NCBI RefSeq assembly: GCF_900696085.1
Contig: NZ_CAADFC020000030.1
Span: 163,309 to 227,308, forward strand
DNA: 64,000 nt
Source of the DNA: Bradyrhizobium ivorense
GTDB taxonomy: Bacteria; Pseudomonadota; Alphaproteobacteria; Rhizobiales; Xanthobacteraceae
Direction of reading: 5' to 3'
The position numbers and the translations under genes are program-made. Positions 1 through 7,972 of this stretch are shown piece after piece. Below the pieces are notes generated by a model that had not been told where the DNA came from, did no database searches, and saw only the letters and a program-made list of their open reading frames with translations. Positions within the stretch are counted from its first letter, which is position 1. Each line of letters opens with the position of its first letter.

Positions 1-1758
1 GCCATCATAGTGCAGGATCGGCACCAGCCGCACCGGATCGATGCCGTTCTCGTTGACGATCAGCTGGCGCAGCTGGGCGTCGCGGTTCTGCTCCACCACG
101 TACACGAAATCGTGGTCGGCGATGAAGCTCGCGACGCTGGAGTGGAACGGGAAGGCGCGGATGCGCATGCGGTCGAGCTGGTGACCGCGCGCTTCCAGGA
201 GGCCGATCGCCTCGTCCATCGCCGGCGACGTCGAGCCGAAATAGATCACGCCGTATTTGGTCGGCTTCGCCGCATTGGCCTGCAGCGGCCGAGGCACCAG
301 GTCCTGCGCGGTCTCGAACTTGCGCACCAGGCGCTGCATGTTGTCGGCGTAGACCGCGCCTTCCTCCGAATAACGCGCGTAACGGTCGCGCGAGGTGCCG
401 CGGGTGAAGTAGGAGCCCTTGGTCGGATGGGTGCCGGGATAGGTGCGGTAGGGAATGCCGTCGCCGTCGACGTCGAGATAGCGGCCGAAGTCGCGGCCTT
501 CCTCGAGCATCTCTGCGGTCATCACCTTGCCGCGGTCGTATTGCCTTGCGTCGTCCCACTTCAGCGGGCGGCAGAGACGGTGGTTCATGCCGATGTCGAG
601 ATCGAGCATCAGGAAGATCGTGGTCTGCAGCCGCTCGGCAAGATCGAACGCATGCGCGGCGAACTCGAAGGCTTCGGCCGGATCTTCCGGGAACAGCAGC
701 ACGTGCTTGGTGTCGCCGTGCGAAGCATAGGCGCAGGCGATCACGTCGCATTGCTGGGTGCGGGTCGGCATGCCGGTCGAGGGGCCGGCGCGCTGGATGT
801 TCATGATCACGGCCGGGATCTCGGCAAAGTATGAGAGGCCGATAAATTCGGTCATCAGCGAGATGCCCGGGCCCGAGGTCGCGGTGAAGGCGCGCGCGCC
901 GTTCCAGGAGGCGCCGATCACGATGCCGATCGAGGCGAGCTCGTCCTCGCCCTGCACGATGGCGTATTTTGCCTTTCCGGTTTCCGGATCGTGGCGGTAC
1001 TTCTTGCAGTGGCTGGTGAAGGCCTCCGCCACCGACGACGACGGCGTGATCGGATACCAGGCGCACACCGTGGCGCCGCCATAGACCGCGCCGAGCGCGG
1101 CCGCGCTGTTGCCCTCGATGAAGATGCGGTCGCCGACCTTGTCGGCCTTCTTCACCCGCAGGCCAATCGGGCATTTCAAATTCTGCAGCGCCCAGTCGCG
1201 GCCGAGATGCAGCGCGTGGACGTTGGAGGAGAGCAGCTTCTCCTTGCCCTTGTACTGCTCGCCGATCAGCTGCTCGACCAGTTTCGGATCCATGTCGAGC
1301 AGGGCGCAGAGCGCGCCGAGATAGATGATGTTCTTGAACAGCTGGCGCTGCCTGGGATCGTTGTAGGTCGAGTTGGTGATCGCGGTCAGCGGCACGCCGA
1401 TCACGGTGATGTCCGCGCGGAATTTCGACGACGGCATCGGCTTGGTCGAATCGTAGAACAGATAGCCGCCAGGCTCGATGCCGGCGACGTCCTTGTCCCA
1501 GGTCTGCGGGTTCATCGCCACCATCATGTCGACGCCGCCGCGGGCGCCGAGATGGCCGTCCTCGGTGACGCGCACCTCGTACCAGGTCGGCAGGCCCTGG
1601 ATGTTGGAGGGGAAGATGTTGCGCGGCGACACCGGCACGCCATGGCGCAGGATCGCGCGCGCGAACAGCTCGTTGGCGGAGGCCGAGCCCGAGCCGTTGA
1701 CGTTGGCGAAGCGGACGACGAAGTCGTTTACGCTGCTGATCGGGCTTTGGACTGACAT
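1..1758 (-). CDS. korA: 2-oxoacid:acceptor (ferredoxin) oxidoreductase, fused gamma-alpha subunit, 3' end cut by window
   Basis: Subunit of a thiamine-pyrophosphate enzyme that oxidatively decarboxylates a 2-oxoacid (probably 2-oxoglutarate) to acyl-CoA and passes electrons to ferredoxin. The reading frame is open to the window edge. It begins MSVQSPISSVNDF at 1758. The N-terminal ~190 residues form a POR-gamma domain (FANVNGSGSASANEL). The alpha/pyrimidine-binding domain follows (AWYPITPSSSVAEAF, then IVQGEDELASIG and FTATSGPGISLM). This gamma-alpha fusion is typical of KorA-type enzymes. The start lies inside the end of the upstream FAD/Fe-S gene (31-base overlap), so the two are translationally linked. 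The TPP-binding beta subunit (KorB) is expected just beyond the left edge. Family is secure. The exact oxoacid is inferred. Confidence 0.88.
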   Translation of the reverse strand, partial: MSVQSPISSVNDFVVRFANVNGSGSASANELFARAILRHGVPVSPRNIFPSNIQGLPTWYEVRVTEDGHLGARGGVDMMVAMNPQTWDKDVAGIEPGGYLFYDSTKPMPSSKFRADITVIGVPLTAITNSTYNDPRQRQLFKNIIYLGALCALLDMDPKLVEQLIGEQYKGKEKLLSSNVHALHLGRDWALQNLKCPIGLRVKKADKVGDRIFIEGNSAAALGAVYGGATVCAWYPITPSSSVAEAFTSHCKKYRHDPETGKAKYAIVQGEDELASIGIVIGASWNGARAFTATSGPGISLMTEFIGLSYFAEIPAVIMNIQRAGPSTGMPTRTQQCDVIACAYASHGDTKHVLLFPEDPAEAFEFAAHAFDLAERLQTTIFLMLDLDIGMNHRLCRPLKWDDARQYDRGKVMTAEMLEEGRDFGRYLDVDGDGIPYRTYPGTHPTKGSYFTRGTSRDRYARYSEEGAVYADNMQRLVRKFETAQDLVPRPLQANAAKPTKYGVIYFGSTSPAMDEAIGLLEARGHQLDRMRIRAFPFHSSVASFIADHDFVYVVEQNRDAQLRQLIVNENGIDPVRLVPILHYDG

Positions 1759-3527
1759 GTTGATCCTGCGTGAACCATATCGATGAGATATTTCTGCATG
1801 TCCCAGGCGCCGGTCGGGCAGCGCTCGGCACACAGCCCGCAATGCAGGCAGACGTCTTCGTCCTTGACCATGACGCGGCCGGTCTTCAGGTCGCCGGAGA
1901 CGTAAAGCGCCTGGTCGTGGTGCGGCGAGGGCGCCTTCAGGCGCTGCCGCAAATCATCCTCCTCGCCGTTCTCGGTGAAGCTGATGCAGTCCATCGGGCA
2001 GATGTCGACGCAGGCGTCGCATTCGATGCAGAGCGGCGTGGAGAACACCGTCTGCACGTCGCAGTTCAGGCAGCGCTGCGCCTCGCCGAGCGCCAGCTTG
2101 ACGTCGTAGCCGAGCTCGACCTCGGCGCGGATGTCCTTCAGTGCGATCACTTTGTCGCGATGCGGCACCTTGAAGCGCTTGTCGGCGGAGATGTCGTTGT
2201 CGTAGCTCCACTCGTGAATGCCCATCTTCTGCGAGGAGACGTGCACCTCCGGCAGCGGACGCTCGTTGATGTCCTCGCCTGATATCATCTTGTGAATGGA
2301 GAGCGCGGCGTCATGGCCATGCGCCACCGCCCAGATGATGTTCTTCGGGCCGAACGCCGCGTCGCCGCCGAAGAACACCATCGGATTGGTGGAGGCGAAC
2401 GTCTTGGGATCGACCTTCGGCATGTGCCACTTGTCGAACTCGATGCCGCAATCGGCTTCGATCCAGGGGAATGCGTTCTCCTGGCCGACCGCGACCAGCA
2501 CGTCGTCGCAGGGCACGGTTTCGTCGGGCTCTCCTGAAGGCACCAGGCTGCGGCGGCCCTTGTCGTCGTACTCCGCCTTCACCTTCTGGAAGGTGACGCC
2601 GATCAGCTTGCCGGCGACGTGCTTGAATGCGACCGGCACCATGTAGTTGAGGATCGGGATGTCCTCGTGCAGCGCGTCTTCCTTCTCCCACGGCGAGGCC
2701 TTCATCTCCTCGAAGCCGGAGCGGACGATCACCTTGACGTTCTCGCCGCCGAGGCGGCGCGCGGTGCGGCAGCAGTCCATCGCGGTGTTGCCGCCGCCGA
2801 GCACGATGACGCGCTTGCCGATCTTGCCGACATGGCCGAACGACACGTTGGCGAGCCACTCGATTCCGATATGGATGTTGGCGGCGGCCTCCTTACGGCC
2901 GGGAATGTCGAGCTCGCGGCCGCGCGGCGCGCCGCTGCCGACAAAGATCGCGTCGTAGTTCTCGGCGAGCAGCTGCTTCAGGCTGTCGATGCGCTGGCCG
3001 CCCTTGAACTCGACGCCGAGGTTCAGGATGTAGCCGGTCTCCTCGTCGATCACGCTGTCGGGCAGGCGGAATTTCGGGATCTGGCTGCGCATCATGCCGC
3101 CGGCCTTAGGATCGCCGTCGAACACCGTGCAGTGATAGCCGAGCGGGGCGAGGTCGCGCGCCACCGCGAGCGAGGCGGGACCGCCGCCGACCAGCGCGAT
3201 GCGCTTGCCGTTCTTTGCGGCAGGCCGCGGCAGGCGCTGCGTGATGTCGTCCTTGAAGTCGGCCGCGACGCGCTTCAGGCGGCAGATCGCGACCGGATTG
3301 TCCTCGACGCGGCCGCGACGGCAGGCCGGCTCGCAGGGACGGTCGCAGGTGCGTCCCAAAATTCCCGGGAACACGTTCGACTGCCAATTGATCATGTAGG
3401 CGTCGCTGTAACGCCCCTCAGCAATCAACCGGATGTACTCGGGAACGGGGGTGTGTGCGGGACAGGCCCATTGGCAATCGACCACTTTATGGAAGTAGTC
3501 CGGCGCCGAGATATCAGTCGGTTTCAT
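1728..3527 (-). CDS. FAD/NAD(P)-dependent oxidoreductase with N- and C-terminal Fe-S domains (GltD/PreT-like)
   Basis: 599-residue flavoprotein that probably moves electrons between NAD(P)H and ferredoxin for the adjacent oxoacid oxidoreductase. Order of domains: an N-terminal glutamate-synthase-type Fe-S domain (CQWACPAHTP near residue 19, then CDRPCEPACRRG), an FAD Rossmann motif (VGGGPASLAVARDL near 114), and an NAD(P) motif (VLGGGNTAMDCCRTA near 243). The C-terminal ferredoxin part carries CIECDACVDICP and CLHCGLCAERCP, enough for two 4Fe-4S clusters. It starts at MKPTDISAPDYF and its end overlaps the start of the next gene by 31 bases. A GltD label from automatic annotation would be misleading, since no large glutamate synthase subunit is present. 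Partner assignment rests on context. Confidence 0.85.
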   Translation of the reverse strand: MKPTDISAPDYFHKVVDCQWACPAHTPVPEYIRLIAEGRYSDAYMINWQSNVFPGILGRTCDRPCEPACRRGRVEDNPVAICRLKRVAADFKDDITQRLPRPAAKNGKRIALVGGGPASLAVARDLAPLGYHCTVFDGDPKAGGMMRSQIPKFRLPDSVIDEETGYILNLGVEFKGGQRIDSLKQLLAENYDAIFVGSGAPRGRELDIPGRKEAAANIHIGIEWLANVSFGHVGKIGKRVIVLGGGNTAMDCCRTARRLGGENVKVIVRSGFEEMKASPWEKEDALHEDIPILNYMVPVAFKHVAGKLIGVTFQKVKAEYDDKGRRSLVPSGEPDETVPCDDVLVAVGQENAFPWIEADCGIEFDKWHMPKVDPKTFASTNPMVFFGGDAAFGPKNIIWAVAHGHDAALSIHKMISGEDINERPLPEVHVSSQKMGIHEWSYDNDISADKRFKVPHRDKVIALKDIRAEVELGYDVKLALGEAQRCLNCDVQTVFSTPLCIECDACVDICPMDCISFTENGEEDDLRQRLKAPSPHHDQALYVSGDLKTGRVMVKDEDVCLHCGLCAERCPTGAWDMQKYLIDMVHAGSTCQSKARSAA

Positions 3528-3630
3528 TCCTACCTTTGACCCGCGCGAAATGCCTGACCGCGCGGCCTTATCGTTGACGAGCGCTCACGCGACGTTGTTT
3601 TGGTTTTTGAATTGGATCATAGGCTTATCT

Positions 3631-3649
3631 TATTAGAGCCGTTCCAGAG
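3631..3649 (-). promoter_or_regulatory. possible Irr/ICE-like palindrome upstream of the oxidoreductase operon
   Basis: Read on the minus strand, this interval contains GGAACGGCTCTAA, an imperfect dyad that resembles the iron-control elements recognised by Irr in rhizobia. It lies about 105 bases upstream of the Fe-S flavoprotein start. Iron control would suit an operon of Fe-S proteins. Two positions break the symmetry and no binding data exist, so this is only a candidate. Confidence 0.2.
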
Positions 3650-3763
3650 AAGGCAAAGGCAAAATTGGGCGATCATCAGCTTTCGCGTGGCTGATGCGCG
3701 TCTGGCGTCCATCTCGATCTTGTTATGTGGCGGTGCAGCATGACGCACCGCACATCATGCGCG

Positions 3764-4435
3764 TTAACCGTGCGGAAGGTCGCTCTTCGCGATGTCCCAC
3801 AGCAGCCGATAGACACCGTGGGTAACGACCAGCGGCTTGAACGCCGCGTTGTCGGTGATGCGCGCCGAAGCAGCCGGCGCCGCATTTAAATCGGTGGCGT
3901 CGATCAGCACGAACCAGTCGCCGGCGCCCGGATCGGGCTTCGCCGCGTCTGACGTGAGCGGCTTCGACAGGTCAGGATCGTTCTCGAGCAGATGCATCGA
4001 GATGATGCCGTCCTGCGCGGACGGATCGAGCTGTTCCCGCAACGCAGCGCGGAGCTTGTCCGCGCCATTGGCGGGCGGCCGCAGGCGGATGATGCCAAGT
4101 GTCGCACCTCTGCCGACGCCGCGGCTGATGGTGATGCGCGCGACGCCGCGGATCATGTTCTTGAAGCGCGCGATGTTGGCCTTCGACCAGTCGGTCTGGT
4201 TGGCGAGCGCCTTGCGGTAGGCCGGGCTGTCGAGCACGTCGAAGGTCGCGGTCGAGTACAGGCTCAGATATTTCGGCTTGCCGTCATGGGCGACGTAGCG
4301 CCGCGCTTCGAGGAACCCGTCGATGGCGACGCGCTCCTCGAGATGTTCGCGGTCATACCAGCGATTGAATTCGGCTTCGTCGTGGGCGTCGACATCCATC
4401 GACGTCAGCAGCATGCCTTGTCCGGCGATCGGCAT
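3764..4435 (-). CDS. conserved hypothetical protein, EthD/dimeric alpha-beta barrel-like
   Basis: 223-residue protein with no signal peptide or membrane segment. The beginning (MLLTSMDVDAHDEAEFNRWY then DREHLEER) looks like the ferredoxin-like dimeric alpha-beta barrel fold seen in EthD and related small proteins, where a short conserved D-x-E-x-EFNRWYD segment precedes the first helix. A second, looser copy appears to begin near residue 110 (GATLGIIRLRPPA). I do not recognise a specific function. It is monocistronic, facing away from the pseudocaspase gene that starts at 4613. An ATG at 4435 gives the shortest start consistent with the conserved N-terminus. Confidence 0.7.
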   Translation of the reverse strand: MPIAGQGMLLTSMDVDAHDEAEFNRWYDREHLEERVAIDGFLEARRYVAHDGKPKYLSLYSTATFDVLDSPAYRKALANQTDWSKANIARFKNMIRGVARITISRGVGRGATLGIIRLRPPANGADKLRAALREQLDPSAQDGIISMHLLENDPDLSKPLTSDAAKPDPGAGDWFVLIDATDLNAAPAASARITDNAAFKPLVVTHGVYRLLWDIAKSDLPHG

Positions 4436-4612
4436 CGATTGCTCCTCTTTGCCTGTTTTGCCTGCTCCATATCGCCGAATGGCGGGTCAGGGAAGCGGGT
4501 TCCCGGCGCGGAGACCAAGGATTGCCACAATGCTGCAATGCTGTTCAGGGCGCGTTCACAGACCTTGCACTTCCATGTGAGCGCCGACCTCCAGTCGAGA
4601 AGGACAACAACG

Positions 4613-6874
4613 ATGGCGCGAATTTGGTGGGCATTGCTCGTTGGTCTATCGCTGGCGTCGTTCCCCGCGCATGCACAGGAGCAGGAAAAGCGGCTCGCGC
4701 TCGTCGTCGGCAATGGCGCCTACCGAGCCGGCGAATTGCAGACCGCCGCCAACGATGCCGGCCTGATCGCGCAGACCTTGCAGGCCGCCGGGTTCGACGT
4801 GATCGGCGCGCGCGACCTCGACGGTGAGACGCTGCGCAAATCGTTCCGCGATTTCGTCCAGAAGGTGCAGGAGGCCGGACCGAATACGGTCGCTTTCGTC
4901 TATCTCGCCGGCTACGGCGTGCAGCTCACCGGCGAGAACTATTTCGTGCCGGTTGATGCCAAGATCGCGCGCGACATCGATGTGCCGGTCGAGGCGATCC
5001 GCATCTCCGACTACAGCCGTCAGCTCGCGGCGCTGCCGCTCAAGGCGGGCGTGATCGTGCTCGATGCGGCGCGCAGCAATCCGTTTGCGAAAGAAGGCCA
5101 GCCGCTGGCCGGCGGTCTTGCGCTGGTCGATCCCGATCCAAAGCTTTTGATCGCGTTCAATTCCGCACCCGGCACGGTCGCGCCCGACGGCGCGCCGCCC
5201 TACGGACCCTATGCGCAGGCGCTGGCGGAGATGATCCGCACCGGCGGTCTCTCCTTGCCCGAAGTGTTCGACCGCGTCCGCCTGCGCGTCAACGAGATGA
5301 CCAAGGGCGCGCAGATCCCGTGGGATGCGCAGAAGATCGATGCGCCCTTCGTGTTCTTCGAGCGCCAGCCGGATGCGCCGCCACAGCAGGTCGACGCCGG
5401 GCTGCGCACCAAACCGATCCGCGATTTCTCGGCGCAGGACGCCTATGCCGCGGCGCTCGAGCGCGACACGCTGCAGGGCTACGAGGAATATCTGCAGGCC
5501 TATCCGAATGATCCGCTCGCCAAGCGCGTGCGCGCCATCGTGGCGGCGCGGCGCGAGGCCATCACCTGGCGGCGCACCTATTCCGCCGACACGCCGGACG
5601 CCTATTGGTCCTATCTGAAGCGCTATCCGCGCGGGCCGCATTCGGCCGACGCGCGGCGCCGGCTCGCTTATCTCTCGGCCGCGCTGGAGCCGCCGCCGCA
5701 ATTCGCGGCGCTCGACTACGACGTGCCGCCACCGCCGCCGGATGAAATCGAATATGTCGACCGTCCGGCGCTCTATTATGGCGATCCGGTGTTCGCCTTT
5801 GCGCCGCCACCGCCGTCGCCGGTGTTCTTCCTGCCGCCACCGCCCGCGGACTTCGTGGTCCTGCCGCCACCGCCGCCGCCGGACGATCTGTACGTGCTGC
5901 CGACGCCGCTGTTCGTGGCAATTCCGGCGTACATCGCCGCGCCGCGCTATGTCGTGCCGCCGCCGAACAACATCGTGTTCAACAACATTCACAACACGAC
6001 CGTGATCAACACGGTGATCAACAACCGCAACCCGACGCCGGCGCAGCTTAGCGCCGCGGGAGTGCGGCCGCCGATCCCGGGCGGCAGGATATCGGCAGCG
6101 CCGTCGCTGCCGCCCGCCGCCTTGCAACGCGCCAATTTGACGCCGCAGGGCACACCGCAAGGCGGTCAGGCCGGCCCTGGTGGACGGCCCGGAGCTTTGC
6201 CGGGGACCGTGCCGAACGCGGCCGTTGCGCCCAACGCGCCCGCTGCACCTGGCGTCCACACCCTGCCGGGCGGCAGGAACGCACCGCCGCTGCCGCAGAG
6301 CGCGACCGCACCGCCCAACGCGCCGCAACCGGGCGCCCGGCCGAATGCGCTGCCGTCCGGCAGGCCGCCGGCGGCGGCGATGGCGCCGCCCAGTGCGCAA
6401 CCGGCGCCCGGCGGCAGACCGGCGATCCTCCCCGGTCCGAACGCGCCGCCGGCTGCCGGCAGACCGCCGGTGCGGCCACCGGTCGCGCATGCCGTTGCAC
6501 CGCCGCCGAGTGCGGTGAGGCCTCCGGTGACTGCTCCGGCGCCGGCGATCCGCGCGGCGCCCGCAAGACCGGCGCCGGTCGTGCGGCCGGCACCGCATGC
6601 CGCCGTCGCTCCGCCGGCGGTTGCACGCGTCGCGCCACCGCCGCCGCGCATGGCCGCCCCGCCGCCGCCGCGAATGGCCGCGCCGCCGCCACCGCGTGCG
6701 GCAGCGCTGCCGCCGCGCCCCGCGCCGGTCGCGCCGGTCGTTCGTGCCGCGCCAGCGCCGGCGATGCAGGCGCAGCGCGCCGCGCCACCGCCGCGAATGG
6801 CAGCGCCGCCACCGCGGCCCGCCGCACCGGCGGCCCGGCCGCATCCGTGTCCTCCCGCAGCGTGTGGGCGCTAA
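4613..6874 (+). CDS. secreted pseudocaspase (peptidase C14 fold lacking catalytic His and Cys) with proline-rich tail
   Basis: 753-residue exported protein. Residues 1-21 are a signal peptide ending AHA. Residues ~26-250 are a caspase/metacaspase p20-like domain (LALVVGNGAYRAGELQTAAN at 28-47). In active members the catalytic His lies in a SGHG-like motif and the Cys in a DACR-like motif. Here the corresponding segments read LAGYGVQ (Tyr101) and LDAARSNPF (Ala153), so both catalytic residues appear lost. After a helical segment the C-terminal half is extremely Pro/Ala-rich, with many PPPP runs, plus an NNIVFNNIHNTTVINTVINN stretch. The start at 4613 is preceded by GAGAAGGA and gives the signal peptide; the frame stays open upstream but lacks one. 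It is probably a periplasmic or surface scaffold rather than a protease. Confidence 0.85.
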   Translation: MARIWWALLVGLSLASFPAHAQEQEKRLALVVGNGAYRAGELQTAANDAGLIAQTLQAAGFDVIGARDLDGETLRKSFRDFVQKVQEAGPNTVAFVYLAGYGVQLTGENYFVPVDAKIARDIDVPVEAIRISDYSRQLAALPLKAGVIVLDAARSNPFAKEGQPLAGGLALVDPDPKLLIAFNSAPGTVAPDGAPPYGPYAQALAEMIRTGGLSLPEVFDRVRLRVNEMTKGAQIPWDAQKIDAPFVFFERQPDAPPQQVDAGLRTKPIRDFSAQDAYAAALERDTLQGYEEYLQAYPNDPLAKRVRAIVAARREAITWRRTYSADTPDAYWSYLKRYPRGPHSADARRRLAYLSAALEPPPQFAALDYDVPPPPPDEIEYVDRPALYYGDPVFAFAPPPPSPVFFLPPPPADFVVLPPPPPPDDLYVLPTPLFVAIPAYIAAPRYVVPPPNNIVFNNIHNTTVINTVINNRNPTPAQLSAAGVRPPIPGGRISAAPSLPPAALQRANLTPQGTPQGGQAGPGGRPGALPGTVPNAAVAPNAPAAPGVHTLPGGRNAPPLPQSATAPPNAPQPGARPNALPSGRPPAAAMAPPSAQPAPGGRPAILPGPNAPPAAGRPPVRPPVAHAVAPPPSAVRPPVTAPAPAIRAAPARPAPVVRPAPHAAVAPPAVARVAPPPPRMAAPPPPRMAAPPPPRAAALPPRPAPVAPVVRAAPAPAMQAQRAAPPPRMAAPPPRPAAPAARPHPCPPAACGR

Positions 6875-6875
6875 C

Positions 6876-6975
6876 GCATGATCCGGAAAAGTGTGAAACG
6901 GTTTTCCGGAAAGATCATGCTCAAACAAGGAGCTAAAGCGCGATGATGATTCAACCCAATCTCATCGCGCTTTAG
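6876..6975. repeat. double palindromic intergenic element
   Basis: Two adjacent inverted repeats fill the gap between the convergent pseudocaspase and proline iminopeptidase genes. The first pairs GCATGATCCGGAAAA (6876-6890) with TTTTCCG...GATCATGC (6902-6920), with a four-base bulge. The second pairs CTAAAGCGCGATGA (6933-6946) with its perfect complement at 6962-6975. The element resembles interspersed palindromes I recall from Bradyrhizobium intergenic regions, and could end transcription from both sides. No second copy was seen in this window. Confidence 0.7.
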
Positions 6976-6994
6976 TCGTCGGAGACGGCGAGTC

Positions 6995-7972
6995 TTAGCT
7001 CGCTCTCGACGCGAGGTCGGCGATCGCCTTCATCACCGCGTTGCGGATGCCGGGGTCGTAGAGGATGTGGCCGGCGCCATCGACGATGCGGACCTCGCTG
7101 CCCGGCCAGCGCGCGGCGAGCGCATGCGAGGTCGCGGGCGGGCAGAGCAAATCGTAGCGGCCCTGCACCAGAATGCCGGGAATGCCGGCGAGCTTGCCGG
7201 CCTCGTCGATCAACTGGTTCGGCCGCATGAAGCAGTCATTGCCGAAATAATGCGCTTCCATGTACGGGGTCGACGGCAGCGCGCCTGACGTCTTCTGCAA
7301 ATCGAGCCGCGTCTGTTTCGGCGTATGCTCCGACAGCGCGCGCTCGGTGTCGTGCCAGGCCCGCGCGGCCGGCGCGTTCACGTCGATATTCGGATCGAGG
7401 ATGCGGCGGTAATAGGCGGCGAGCGGCGCCGCACGCTCGTTCTCGGGCAGGAATTTCAAAAAGTCCTGGTAAAGCGCGGGATAGAACCGCGGCAGCGTAT
7501 GCAGGAAGGCGCCGTCCAGTTCCTCGCGCGTGCCGAGGAAGGTGGCGCGCAGTACGAGGCCGCTGACGCGTTTGGGATGCGCCTGCGCATATGCAAGAGC
7601 TAACGTCGCGCCCCAGGAGCCGCCGACCACCATCCAGCGCGCAAAGCCGAATCGCTCGCGGATCTTCTCCATGTCGGCGATCAGATGCGCCGTGGTGTTG
7701 TGGGCGCGGCTGCCTTTCGGCCGGCTGCGGCCGCAGCCGCGCTGGTCGAACAGCACGGCGTGGAAGCGTTCCGGATCGAACAGCCGGCGATGGTCCGGCT
7801 GGCAGCCGCTGCCGGGCCCGCCATGCAGATAGACCGCGGCAATGCCGCCTTCGCCGCCGATGCTCTCGACATGGACATCGTGCCCGTCGCCGACATCGAG
7901 CAGTTCCGACGTCAGCGGGGCAAACGGATCGGCGCGCTTGGCGAGCTTGCCGGCGTCGGCGTCAGGCGCCAT
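6995..7972 (-). CDS. pip: proline iminopeptidase (alpha/beta hydrolase, S33)
   Basis: 325-residue serine peptidase that removes N-terminal proline from peptides. Seen: the oxyanion-hole motif HGGPGSGC near residue 43, DQRGCGRSRP, the nucleophile elbow GGSWGATLALAYAQ, and a late GRYDLLCPP and GAGH supplying Asp and His. Length matches the family (~310-330). The start MAPDADAGKL lies in the last 11 bases of pqqE (ATGGCGCCTGA shared), so the gene is translationally coupled to the PQQ operon. The frame is open further upstream, but only inside pqqE. No signal peptide is evident, so it should be cytosolic. Its linkage to pqqE raises the possibility of a role in peptide processing during PQQ formation, which is inference. 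Confidence 0.9.
   Translation of the reverse strand: MAPDADAGKLAKRADPFAPLTSELLDVGDGHDVHVESIGGEGGIAAVYLHGGPGSGCQPDHRRLFDPERFHAVLFDQRGCGRSRPKGSRAHNTTAHLIADMEKIRERFGFARWMVVGGSWGATLALAYAQAHPKRVSGLVLRATFLGTREELDGAFLHTLPRFYPALYQDFLKFLPENERAAPLAAYYRRILDPNIDVNAPAARAWHDTERALSEHTPKQTRLDLQKTSGALPSTPYMEAHYFGNDCFMRPNQLIDEAGKLAGIPGILVQGRYDLLCPPATSHALAARWPGSEVRIVDGAGHILYDPGIRNAVMKAIADLASRAS

Noticed and set aside
5..1831. Long minus-strand frame of 608 codons over the oxidoreductase alpha subunit
   Set aside because: Arg/Pro/Gly-rich translation with no family motif; it is a shadow of the real frame that begins at 1758 and runs off the window edge.
3992..4612. Upstream extension of the pseudocaspase frame
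   Set aside because: It would cover the antisense of the previous gene and remove the signal peptide; the ATG at 4613 has a good ribosome site.
4646..6928. 760-codon antisense frame over the pseudocaspase
   Set aside because: Produced by GC-rich composition of the proline-rich region; it has no domain and is extremely Arg-rich.
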